Positions 44,301 through 55,067 of a stretch of DNA of 64,000 nt are shown piece after piece. Origin of the DNA: Paraphysoderma sedebokerense (lineage: Eukaryota; Blastocladiomycota; Physodermatomycetes; Physodermatales; Physodermataceae); assembly GCA_025602915.1 (NCBI GenBank), contig JAHLJZ010000026.1:124001-188000 (forward strand), written 5' to 3'. A model generated the notes under the pieces. The model made no database searches. It was not told where the DNA came from and was given only the letters and a program-made list of their open reading frames with translations. A program made the position numbers and the translations under genes. Positions within the stretch are counted from its first letter, which is position 1. Each line of letters opens with the position of its first letter.

Positions 44301-46534
44301 AAGATAGATCTAATCGAGATCAGGCTGCCTCAATGTACGCTAGATTTAGCAAAGTTGACATTAGTCATATTATATTCGAGTCTCCATCAGAGTCCCTATC
44401 TACTTCATCAGCGCAGAACCCCCCTGGATCATTCACAGGAACAAATAATCCGCCAATGTTTGATATTGGCGGTGAAATGTCCGGACCCCAAAATTCAGAT
44501 CCATCCATGGCAAGATCTGGGACGTCAAAAACAATCTATCGAATGCAAAATTCCCATTCGGGAATCCCACCTGGTGCTGGAAGCGGAGCCGGTTCTAGTT
44601 TCAATGGAAACGAAAGTGGAAATCGTAGTGGCAATAATGGAGTACCGCTGCAGAATAATAGGCTATCGATCGTCGACGGCACAATCAATGCTCTGGAGTT
44701 GAAAGAGAAAGCCTCCGTGATAGCGCAGCCATCTGATAAGGATGGTGCTAAAGGTCGCTCGCGGACCAATACTGGAAGTTTCGCCACGGATCAAGGGAAA
44801 GTTGAAGAAAACCAGAAAATGACTTCTAATCGAACAAGTGATTTCGAGAGAGCGGAGGCGGACTTTAATCGCCAAGACGGAAACAGGAAGTCGAAAGATA
44901 AGTCAAAATCCACGGATAAGCAGAAAGAAAAGGAGGTAGCATCAATCAACAGAAAAGATCTTCCTGTCGAGATGGTTAGCAATATGGGAGCAGACGATTC
45001 AAGGAGATCCATTTTAGGGACGCAATCGTCACCTTCAGGCCTGAAACCCCAATCCGACACAAACCAGCTTCCACCGCTATCAGCAGTAGTTCAGTCGCCT
45101 TCAAACCTTGCATCGATGTCCCCTAAACTTACCGAGGATGTCCCACTCGAAGAACGACGCGGAAAAGCGACAACAGCGGAGCCAAGGGAAACAGCAGGTA
45201 ACAAGCGTTCAAGTAAAATTGGCGATATCACATCTCCGAACGAAGACCGACGCAGAGCCACCGTGGCAAATTCGAATAGACCAAATCAAACTGACATCAT
45301 TACACCTCCTGCCGATGGACGACGCAGATCAGCAACTGCAGATTCGAAACGGGTAGACAAAAAGCCTATTGAGTCCCCGAAGGAAGAACGACTCAAAGCC
45401 ACAGCTGTGGAATCTAAGATGAAACCAGAGCCAAAGAGATTAAGTAAAAATGACGTTACGTCAGCATTCACTGAGAGGACCGAATCGAGAAGTAAAGTCA
45501 AGGAAAGGGAGGAAAGGGCGGCCTCGACCAGTTCTCCTTCATCCAAGGAAACAAAAAACGGTGTTGAGAATGCCGCGATACGTGAGGACACCAAGCTCGC
45601 TAGGGGACAAAGGAACGATACACCAGACAGAACACGAGAAAGGACTGAAGATATTCGGGGTCAAGACAGCAGAGAATTAAGAGAGGAAGGACCAAGAGAT
45701 GACCGTGGAAAAGAGCGAGAAGGTAGATTGACTGAAGAAGAACGGGAGAGACGAAGAAAGAAAAAGGAGAGGAGAGGGGACAACGCTGGAGCCAAATCTC
45801 GAAGTAAAAGTCGGGACAAAGGCAATAAAAGCGGCGACGAATTGTCGAATAGTGTTGACGAAAGGCATGGGAAGGACAAAGACCGGAGCAGATCTAAAGA
45901 ACGAAGGAGTGCCAGCAAAGACCGTGAACACCGATCTCGCGAACGTGACAAAGAAAGGCTGATAAGTGAAGATGGGATAGAGAAAGACAGACCACGATCG
46001 TCGAAATCAGATACAGACCGTAAAAAGTCTCGAAAATCCAAGCGAAGCTCGTCTGGTTCCCCACCTGATGAAGCCGATACTCGTAGTCAGCACGATCATC
46101 CAGAGGATGATGCGGTCCCGTTTCCGTCAATGAAAAACACTAGCATGGAGAATCTTGAAATAGAGCCGAAAAGGTTGACAGTCACTGTCAAGTCTGGGTA
46201 TGTTCAAGAGGTGAAGCAGCGATACGAGGACGAAGTGCGTTCACGCAGCCCAAGTGGTTCTTCTCCTGTAGTACAACGCAAGGTGGACTCAAATTTAAGT
46301 CCGAACGCTAGCCCGAATCCGATCTTTGGAGCTAGTAACCAAAGCAGAATGAATAGACCCCTGAGTACGGATTTGGATGACTTGTTAGCAAGCGGTTCGA
46401 GCAGGGATAGTTCTCCTATGGGTACTAGAAAGCCTTCCGCTGCATCTGGGGCATCACGACCAAGAACAAGTAGTCGGTTACGAGGAGTTCGAGAAGAAGC
46501 TGCATCAAATGGTGAAATTGAGCACGCAAAATGA
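41332..46534 (+). CDS. Receptor-like multi-pass membrane protein, GCC2/GCC3 (ephrin-receptor-like) ectodomain, long charged tail
   Basis: Start ATG 41332 with a signal peptide (VSRLLPLLLLASVANA). The ectodomain is spread over several exons (about 41332-41670, 41752-41950, 42017-42190, 42255-42350). It is cysteine-rich, with GCC2/GCC3-type pairs: CTPCPANSEA, HCICSLGYFSSSGAPPCQPCPYGGSC, SCAIGYTGLLCRECAKGYY. From about 42412 to 43670 come roughly seven to nine hydrophobic segments (for example VLPFVFSAIVFYIALHAL, VVTLILFLLNFVVF, ACVIALTALILLVITV). From about 43680 a hydrophilic tail of about 950 residues follows, Ser-rich then Arg/Glu/Asp/Lys-rich, with degenerate tandem repeats at about 45138-45430. 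Similar ephrin-receptor-like multi-pass proteins are known in zoosporic fungi and oomycetes, without an assigned function. A surface or sensory role is inference. AATAAA signals follow at 46638-46643 and 46650-46655. Confidence 0.75.
45138..45430 (+). repeat. Degenerate coding tandem repeat in receptor tail
   Basis: Four diverged units of about 23-28 codons share the pattern [DI]..P.E[ED]RR.AT.A.S.R: DVPLEERRGKATTAE, ITSPNEDRRRATVANSNR, ITPPADGRRRSATADSKR and IESPKEERLKATAVESK. They start at about 45138, 45223, 45294 and 45366. They resemble repeated phosphorylation-type motifs (basic residues before Ser/Thr). Confidence 0.6.
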
Positions 46535-47036
46535 AAATGTCAACTTGAATTTGGCTACGAGGAAGGGAAGCTCAACAATTGATGAAATGGAAGTACAAAA
46601 GCAGTGAAAATGAAAATAAGTGTCACCAATATATAAAAATAAATAGATAAATAAAATTAATTTATTTTGTGCATATGCATAGAGTTAAACCCTATATTAT
46701 TGAATTTGGACGCGATTGAATTGACTTTGGAGAGGTGCAAAATTTGTCATGGAATCTTGCACAAACGGGTTACTCCGCGACTCCCTTTACCCCGTCTCCG
46801 ATGCATTATTGCTGTGCCGCAGCGTAGTAGATTTTGTTCTATCTCTGCCCAAATGACACAAATTACTCTAACGCAAGTAACTCCTTACAACTGTGTTTGC
46901 GGATAAACGTCTCCCGAGGGTTTTGGGACTTTTCTCTGCTTGATTGTATCCAACCGACACCATTTCATCGACACCCACAAATTAAGCAATTTTCATAACT
47001 AGTCTATCGCATACACTCATTACCACATCAAAAGTG
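46535..47036 (+). other. Intergenic interval, receptor 3' end to kinase start
   Basis: About 500 bp between two genes on the same strand. It holds two AATAAA poly(A) signals (46638-46643, 46650-46655) for the receptor-like gene and presumably the kinase promoter. No additional gene was recognised. Confidence 0.45.
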
Positions 47037-49634
47037 ATGTCTAGATCTCCTATCCAAGCTTCGCAATCCTCCGTTCTTAATAGTAGTGTGCTACCACGGC
47101 GGCAATTTGTGGAGCTTGACCTCGATTCGCTTCAGTCGTATCCGCAGCCAAATGCCTCTTCCTCTGATGCCACGAACCAGATTAAACCAGGAAGTTCATC
47201 CTACAGTCATTACAGGTGGCTATTTCCGCAAGAAGATTCCAGGGTCGAAAAGCCACCGTCGAAGGATAAAAATGGGTTTAAACTGGGGTCAATATTTTAT
47301 GAAGGGGACAGTAAGGGTGTCGACGAAGATTTGGATATAGATGAAATACTCATTGAAAAACATGCCCCAAAGGCTTCAAAGAATTCTATATTTGATACGC
47401 CTATTGAACCTGTATTTCCGAATTCAAGCCAATTGCTGGGTATACCGAACGAATTTTCATCTGGCGAGACAAAAACGAAAGAAAAATCAACATCGAAGAA
47501 TTCAATATTTGATGAAGTGTCGGAACCAGTCTATCCGGCTTCTACAGATGATAATTCGCATTTATCATCCCTTGATAACTATAATGCCTTCCCTCCATCC
47601 TCGCCTCCACCAATTTCATATAACCGGTCCCCGTCAACGGAACATCTAGCAGCCCCGATAGATCATCCTTCTATTACAAAATCCGTTTCGGACACCGATT
47701 CCGCCCTTCTGATTGATACAGACTTATCACCGCGAAGTGACAAGTCATCAACTTTCAATGATACCCCGAAATCCAACATGACGATGCGATCAACGTCTTC
47801 GCGAAATTCCATTTTTGATTTATCTGAATTCTCGTCAACCCCGAATCACTCTGCTAACACAGAGAAATCGTTTGACTCTTGTCTGTCCTCTGCTTCCTCC
47901 AGCAGTACGGATTCTCGTGATCGAGATCATCGGGACTACTCTCCTGATAGAGTTCGTAGGCTCCGTAGCAAATCACCGCATCGCCATCGCAGCCCAACAG
48001 TTGCCATTTCAGATCCTTATCGAGCGAAACAAGCGCAGCATAAACACGACCTTGCAGAATATCAACATCGATTACCTCCACTGCCGACGCCAATCCCTGT
48101 CGCCTCCGTTCCGTCAGATTCCTCGTCAGATTCTAACCAGGGAACTAAGCCCAAATCAATATCACCGACAGTACCATCCCCATTAGCTTCAAAGAAGCAG
48201 CGCTCGTCATCTCCTTTTCGTACAGTAAGATCCGTCTCCTTGACATCAGTGGATTCTTCTGGTTATCCACCTCATGAGACCGCGTCGTTCAATCTTTTCT
48301 ACCTCCCAACCCGTAAAAATTACATTGGCTCAGGTCGATACTGCACCGTTTATTTGGGAAATTATAACTACCACGGTGTTCCGTTTTCCAAAACATGCGC
48401 TGTCAAGCGACTCAATGATAATCCGGAAGCACAATACTTGGGATTGGAGGAAGCCTACATATTGCATTTACTGAATGGACATTCCAATATAATCCGTATA
48501 ATAGAAATCGTCGACGAAAACGATATGGACGACGAAGTGGTCCATGCTAAATCCAAAAATCCTAAATTGAGTTTGGATAATTTAACCTTTCCACCGCCGA
48601 AGGAGTTACTTGAAAGTTCAAGACTGCCAGGAATTCACGATAAAATTAATAAGGATGGTTTATCTCATCCCAAGATACCCAGATATTGTTTGGTGTTGGA
48701 GTTTGCTCCTGGTGGCACTATTTGGGATTATATACAAAAGAATCCAAGAGGAGTCGGTAAGAGATTATGGATGCGATGGGCCAGGCAATTGGCCGGTGCT
48801 GTTGAACAAATGCATTCCCGTGACGTCGTACATCATGATATAAAACCCCATAATGTGCTGGTAAGTATTTCCTGTTGTAGTTTCCCTGTTAGTCAGATAT
48901 CGACTGATACCTTCGAAAACAGTTGTCCGAGTTTGATGTCGCCAAACTGTCCGACTTTAGTAACGCCTGCATTATACCACCAACCGGTGAATTGAATGAT
49001 GGTTTGGGAAAAGGAACACTCCCTTACTCACCCCCAGGTGAGTACAATGAGTTCTATCGCATGCAAAACGGTTGGCTAACTCTGAATTCCTTCAATAGAG
49101 CTTCTTAATATCGCTACTTATACCAGCGCAGTTGATATTTATTCTCTTGGAGTCACATTATATGTGGCTGGTATTCTCGGGACTGAACCGTTTCAAGATT
49201 TCAGTAACCCCGTTCACATCATGCTGACTATTAAACGTGGATTTTTTTACCATGGAATAAACTATCCCAACCCCAACTTTCATTCACAAGTGGTGGATAA
49301 TACTTGTGATGTCGAAGCAAGAAGTGTGACATTCGGATCCGCGCCAACCAGTCCTGTTTCTGCCCGTAGGGCAGTTCTGAGTAGTAGTCGCAGGCTGGAA
49401 GGAGTGTCGAGTCTCAATTCGAGTATGAATGGTAGTCAGAATAAAGTCAGGGGGGTTCAAATTCCGGGGACGCATAAATACATAAGGTTTTTAAATGGAG
49501 ATTTGGTGGATCCTGGCATATGGAATTTGATTGTTAGTTGCGTCAATCTTGATCCTAATGAAAGGCCCACGGCGAGTGAGCTGTTACGGCAGTTGAAGAT
49601 TCTGGATGGAGTGGAAGATGTATTTGTGGATTGA
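47037..49634 (+). CDS. Serine/threonine protein kinase with DFS activation motif
   Basis: Start ATG 47037 (MSRSPIQASQSS). Three exons: about 47037-48859, about 48923-49036 and about 49099-49634, about 830 residues. The N-terminal 420 residues are Ser/Pro-rich and disordered, with three copies of S[KR]NSIFD. The kinase domain starts at about 48290: glycine loop IGSGRYCTVYLG, VAIK-type lysine in CAVKRL, helix-C Glu in LEEAYIL, hinge LVLEFAPGGT. The catalytic loop is HHDIKPHNVL, the HRD motif with His for Arg. Then comes SDFSNA (DFG with Ser for Gly), then the PPE/P+1 region and DIYSLGVTLY. The catalytic Asp, Lys and metal-binding Asp are present, so activity is plausible. A Ser-rich insert lies between DVEARSVTFG and KYIRFLNGD. 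The C-lobe ends NLDPNERPTASELL. No specific orthologue is recognised. Confidence 0.8.
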
Positions 49635-49783
49635 GTCGGACAGGTCAGAACACGTCTTTGTATTTGATCGTGGCCAAAGATAAAACTCCACCTAGTTGGG
49701 CAGTGCACAGTATCTGAGCAATGATATAAATTCAACGTGATGATACAGATCTCCTTTGTCATATCCTTATACACTCGATCACA

Positions 49784-52700
49784 ATGTTTATTACTCCACA
49801 GCATCTTTCGAGTGCTCACGTAAATCCTCTATTTCAGTACATTGACATCGCCAACAACAAGTTTTTTTCCCTGCAACAACAGCAATTAGCCACTTCGTCA
49901 TCCTTTCTCAAATCTGTTGCCGGAGCAGTTACAGCTCTGACATTATCCGCTCCCCAAGATGATTCCTCGTCAGGTTATGCCTCCAAAATTGGTAATAATA
50001 AGTACAGAATTGTTATGAAATGTTTACACCGAAAATTAATGTTCGTGGTGGCCATAAGCGAATCATTGCAGGGAATTTCGGCCGATTGGCATTACGTTGA
50101 AATGAATGTATTCCCGAAATTGTTTGAATTAGAAAAAACTGGGCAATCTATAGAACAAATCGATGAATACATGATTCGTATTTTCGAAGAACTGAGTCCG
50201 GAAACTGACGAAACGACGCAAACACACGGCTCCGGCAATTCGATGCAGAAATTATTAATCAAGTTGTTCCCAAATTACAAGGATGAAAAATTGATTAACT
50301 GTATGTCTGATGGTTAATTTAGTCAGGCTAATCTGGGACATAATCCAATTCCAGACTAACAATCACTGTTGAAGATTACACGGCTATATATCGACCGAAC
50401 GAAGGAAATCCAGTCCGAGGTCACTTATGCTTATCCAGTGGATTTGTTGCTTTTCACAATCATTCCATCGATATGGAAAAGACTCCAACAGAATCCATAA
50501 CCTGGTCGGCTACTTATTTGGATATAACTAGTGTTGACATTAGGATTGAAGCTAAACCGCAGAGTCAAGAAGTGATCAGTATTGTCACAAAGGCGCAGAA
50601 GGCATGTCCATATCTACTCAAACCATATCCTCCGTATTGATATATTAACTGTCCCCATAGTTCGACATAGTCATCCCATCGAAAACGGAGGATGCACTTG
50701 AGACTTTGAGCTTTTTGTGCGCAGATTCGATGAAGCAATTAGTCGAAGAGAGTGAAAGCCATCATAGCACAAATGCGACACCGTCCGATCTTACGGGGGA
50801 CTTGTCTGCGCCAACCGCTCAATTTGCTCGAAAGAGTTCCTTTGAGACATCACAAGAGACTTTGAATCCAACCTCACTCAAACGACGGGCAAGCATATCC
50901 AGCGCAGGGGATCTAGAGGAACAGAAACAAGCAGTCCATTTTCGTTATTTATTCAAACTTCCTGCAAGTGAGACAATAATTGCAGAGTATTCGTGCTTAT
51001 TCCTTCGTGGAATCGAAAACTGGGTCACCGGAAAACTTTTTGTGTCGGACCGATTTTTGGCGTATCAATCCACCTCGCAGAATGAATTACCGGATATCAC
51101 GATTGTCATTCCCCTTTCTGAAATAACCAGTTTAAAACGTGAATATGATCTCCCTGGTAAAGGCGGTTGGGCTAGTCTCCTAGGACTCTTGTCGAGTAGC
51201 AGCAATCAGCTCGTTGTGAGGGTGAAAAGCCAGAAATTATTCGTATTTGCTGTCAGCTCCATGAAGGATAAGAAGAGTCAAGATGCGTATTTATTAATAT
51301 TACAAAAAATGCGGTATGTATAATATCAAGTCTCCATTGTCAGTTGACAGGCAAGTGGCTGAGATTTTTTATTTCCGCAGAAACGTTGAATTTCCGGACG
51401 CGTTTTCCAAGGAGTCTGCACGAGACACCGGTACCGAGGGCGAAGAAAATGACGAAAACATCCCGCTTAAAGCCGGCCTTACATTCCTTTTAAAACTTGA
51501 ACCTTCCTTTTCCGACGATGGAATTCGGCAACAATGGGCCCAGTACTTGTCAGAGAATGGAAATGATGTTTGCTTAGTCAATGATAAGGGTTTTAAGGAA
51601 ATGGTATTACATGGATTGCCCGAGGAATTCAGGAGCTATGTTTGGATGGTTACGTCGGGGGCGATGTATAGCATGCCAGAGAAAGGCTATTACGAGCGAT
51701 TACTCGCAGAAATCAGATCAAAAAAGAAATCGATTTTTGCAGACGAAATCGAAAAAGATGTTCGGCGGTGAGTTTACTTGCGAATGGAATCACTTACGAG
51801 AAGCGATCCACAGTACTTACATTTAGAATATTATAGATCTCTTCCCGAGCACCCAGCTTACCAATCTGCCATGGGAGTTGATGCTCTCCGTCGTGTTTTG
51901 ACAGCTTATAGTTGGCGTAATCCTAAATTAGGTTATTGCCAGTCCATGAACATTGTCACTTCCTTCCTTCTGTTAATGTTGAAGGAGGCAGATGCGTTCT
52001 GGCTTCTGTGTGTGATCGTTGAACGAATACTACCAGAACGTATGTGTGTCCTGACATGTCTTTTTTCATACGTGTGTGAAACTGACAACGATGACTGCAG
52101 ATTATACACGAACACTTGTGGGCTCTGTAATTGATCAGGCCGCTTTTGAAGTGCTTGTTTCTCAGCATCTGCCCACTCTCCACGCAAAATTTCAGGATCT
52201 TTATCTCGACCTGTCTACTTTGTCAGTTCCATGGTTTGTGTGTCTTTTCCTCAATAGTGTCCCTGTAGATGCCGGATTGAGAATTTTAGGTATAAATTAT
52301 CTACCCTCCACTATTGCAAAGCCAAGATCTTTGACATCTTTTCTGCTAGACATGTTCTTTTTGTACGGACCGCGATGGTCGTTCATGTTTGGTCTAGCGG
52401 TTTTGAAGGTTTGTATAAATCGACGTACACTCAAAAGAAAACCTAGCATTGACGTATGTCTTTTCAGCGACTAGAGCCCGACTTGGTTAAATGTAGAGAC
52501 GACGAACAAGTAATGAATCACGTTAAAAAACTATTCCGCAATCTAATGTCGGACGTAAAAGAGGAAGAGTCAGCGGCTGGTACTCAAGAACAATCAGTGT
52601 TGAACCAACTTTTCGTGTCGGCGCTACTTGACTTCGATACTATTACTATCAGTGTAATTGAAAAATTGCGCAATCGAGTTCGATTGTCTGTTGTTCAAAG

Positions 52701-54585
52701 AATGGAAGAAAATCTTCGCAAATTTCAAATCAGTAATTTACAGGAGTCTTTTAAATTTGACAAATCTGACATTTCTTATATTTACAACACGTTTAAGAAA
52801 TGCCAGCACGATACTGATCTAATAACGGCTCAGTACGTTAGGGAAGAGGAGATAATATTACAGCGACTTTGGAATGAATCAACATACCAGAATTGGAAAA
52901 AAGCTATATCCTCGTTGGATGAAAATCCAAATGTTAATCGACTTCGTTTGAATCAGTTTCGAAGATTCTGGACCGCCGTGTCACCTTGGCGTTCCAGACC
53001 GATAGAATATACGAATCGGTCGGGGCTTTCCCCTACATACTCGAACATGCCCGGAAAGAAGAAACAGACCACTTATTCCATGGCTTTGCCTGCTTCAGGG
53101 CCGACCCTTGAACCATCTTCGACAATACCGGATTTACCGATGATTGATTTTGTCAGTATCCCATTTATGGATCGATTGTATGCACATTGTTTGATTGAAG
53201 ATACGCAATTCATGCATTACGTACGAACCGGCCTGGATTTAACAATCTGTATGTCGGCTTTAGAGACCGTATACAGAGATACATCAAATGCACGCATCCG
53301 ACTCTTTTTTGAAGTTCACGATGTGACGTCCGATGGAGTATTGAGTGGTCTAGAGTTTATAAGCGCAATCGAGAGTTTGGTTTGGTTAGGATGGGACAAA
53401 AAAATTTATTGGAAAGACTGGTATGGTGTTTGGGAACGGTTGGTGTATAGTAGGGTGAATATTGAAACTGGCGGCGAGGTCAAAAAGGAGACGGACGAGG
53501 ATCGTGGTGACAAGGATAGAGAAGTGTATCAGTATTTACGGAATGTCTGGGATTTCTACTCCTCGCTGATGAAACCGTTTAACATTCAAAAAATGAAAGT
53601 GATAACACACAAGGATTCTGGGGAAGGAAATCAGACAAAATCTATAAACCGTATCGAATCCGTGCCAGAAGAATCCATGCCGCCGTTATCATATTCTACT
53701 CATTCTATTACGGTATCCGATGCACCTTTGACCGATTCACCGGCTACTCAAACCTCCCCTCTTGCGGCTGCGCTTAAAGACGACGAATTTTTATCACCTC
53801 AGGATACTGTCTCGAACGACACTCTCACATCCGCTTCCTCTGTACAACAAAATTCTAATCAACCCATCAAACAAGAGATTGAACCAACCGGAGACGAGTT
53901 CGATCTCGTGGATGGAGACCGACCACCTTTCCCTTCTCTCTCAACTCTCCCCACCAAATCTTCAACCACTCCTCCTCTTTCCCTTAACCTTCCCCTTCCC
54001 CTTCCGAAACCTCGATCCCGATCCATTTCTCACACCACTTCAACAACCTCACCCATCTTGTCTCCTACCTCACCATCCCTCACGGGTCTACTTTCACCCC
54101 CAACCGACTCTATTCCCACCGGAACCTCTCTAGCCTCTACCAATCGTGTTCAACGAAGAAAATCAGTATCGGGGAATACAACTACAATCGGTACCCCCAC
54201 TCTTTCTCAATCCCAATTAGAAGCTAATCAATTGTACTTTACTACCTCTATCGACGGTACCATCGGTACTCCGGGACTCGGAACGCCAGGGTACAATGTC
54301 CTCGTGATACCGAGTTTAAACAAATATGTTGGGTTTAAACCTGGTCAAGTCTCAAGTAACCAAACTAGAGATTCTCAAATCTCTCAAGAATCTCAAGATT
54401 CTCTAAACTCTAAAGAACAGAAAGAAGAGAAAGAAACCAAAATAGAAGGATCTCCAGAATTTTTAGTCTCGGGGTTTACAGGATCCGTTAGAATCAGTTT
54501 TAACGATTTTTTGTTGGGAGTGGTAAGTTGTACCGAGTTGATAAAAATTTTTGAAAAAAATTGGAACGAAAAGTTGTTTGGGTAG
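49784..54585 (+). CDS. GRAM-TBC-EF-hand RabGAP, TBC1D8/TBC1D9 type
   Basis: A GTPase-activating protein for Rab GTPases in endosomal or Golgi traffic. Start ATG 49784; about eight exons; stop at 54583-54585. The order matches TBC1D8/9: an N-terminal segment ([19 protein letters not shown]), GRAM 1 (about 50370-50600), GRAM 2 ([14 protein letters not shown] ... [12 protein letters not shown], about 50935-51300), then the TBC domain from about 51570. The TBC domain has both catalytic fingers: [15 protein letters not shown] (IxxDxxR) and GYCQSMN (YxQ). An intron after GLRIL (52290-52350 area) rejoins as [11 protein letters not shown] canonical EF-hand loop, [12 protein letters not shown], lies at about 53320-53355 with ligands at positions 1, 3, 5 and 12, so calcium sensing is likely. 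A Ser/Thr/Pro-rich tail follows. The kinase gene ends only 150 bp upstream. Confidence 0.88.
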
Positions 54586-55067
54586 TTACTTTTGGTCTGT
54601 TTTCGGATGAAAAATTTTTTAAGAAATTGAAGACGAAATGAAACGGTGCATTGGTGAAATGGGAAAAATTAGGTTATTTTTAGTGTTTGTTATGGGGGTA
54701 GTATATTTATATTTTATATTCTATATTCTATATATTCAACTACTTATTTACATATAACGCATGTATATACATGAAATCAGAAATACAATTTATCATTTTT
54801 CATGGAGCTGCTTGCGGATACAGGATTCTGGGACGACGAGACACGACACGACACGATGGTTCATGATACACTGTCATCGCGTAGAGTTTGTTCAACTATT
54901 ACGCCAAGTAAAGAGGTGAAAGAGGACATATAGTAAACTAATTTATTTGATTTTATGATCATTTTTATTTGTTTTTTTACAATAATAATATACTCATCAG
55001 ACGACAATCAATGTCTATCCGATACCACATCACAAAGTCCTTTTAGCAAAGATCAGCCCCGATAGGT
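54586..55067. other. Convergent AT-rich interval
   Basis: About 480 bp between the RabGAP stop and the TDP1-like stop. It is AT-rich, with ATATTCTATAT-type simple sequence at about 54700-54740. Both genes end here. No gene, RNA or repeat family was recognised. Confidence 0.4.

Noticed and set aside
45661-46130. Minus-strand Ser/Leu/Arg-rich ORFs in the receptor tail
   Set aside because: They are antisense shadows of the Arg/Glu/Lys-rich coding tail, with no splice structure or domain.
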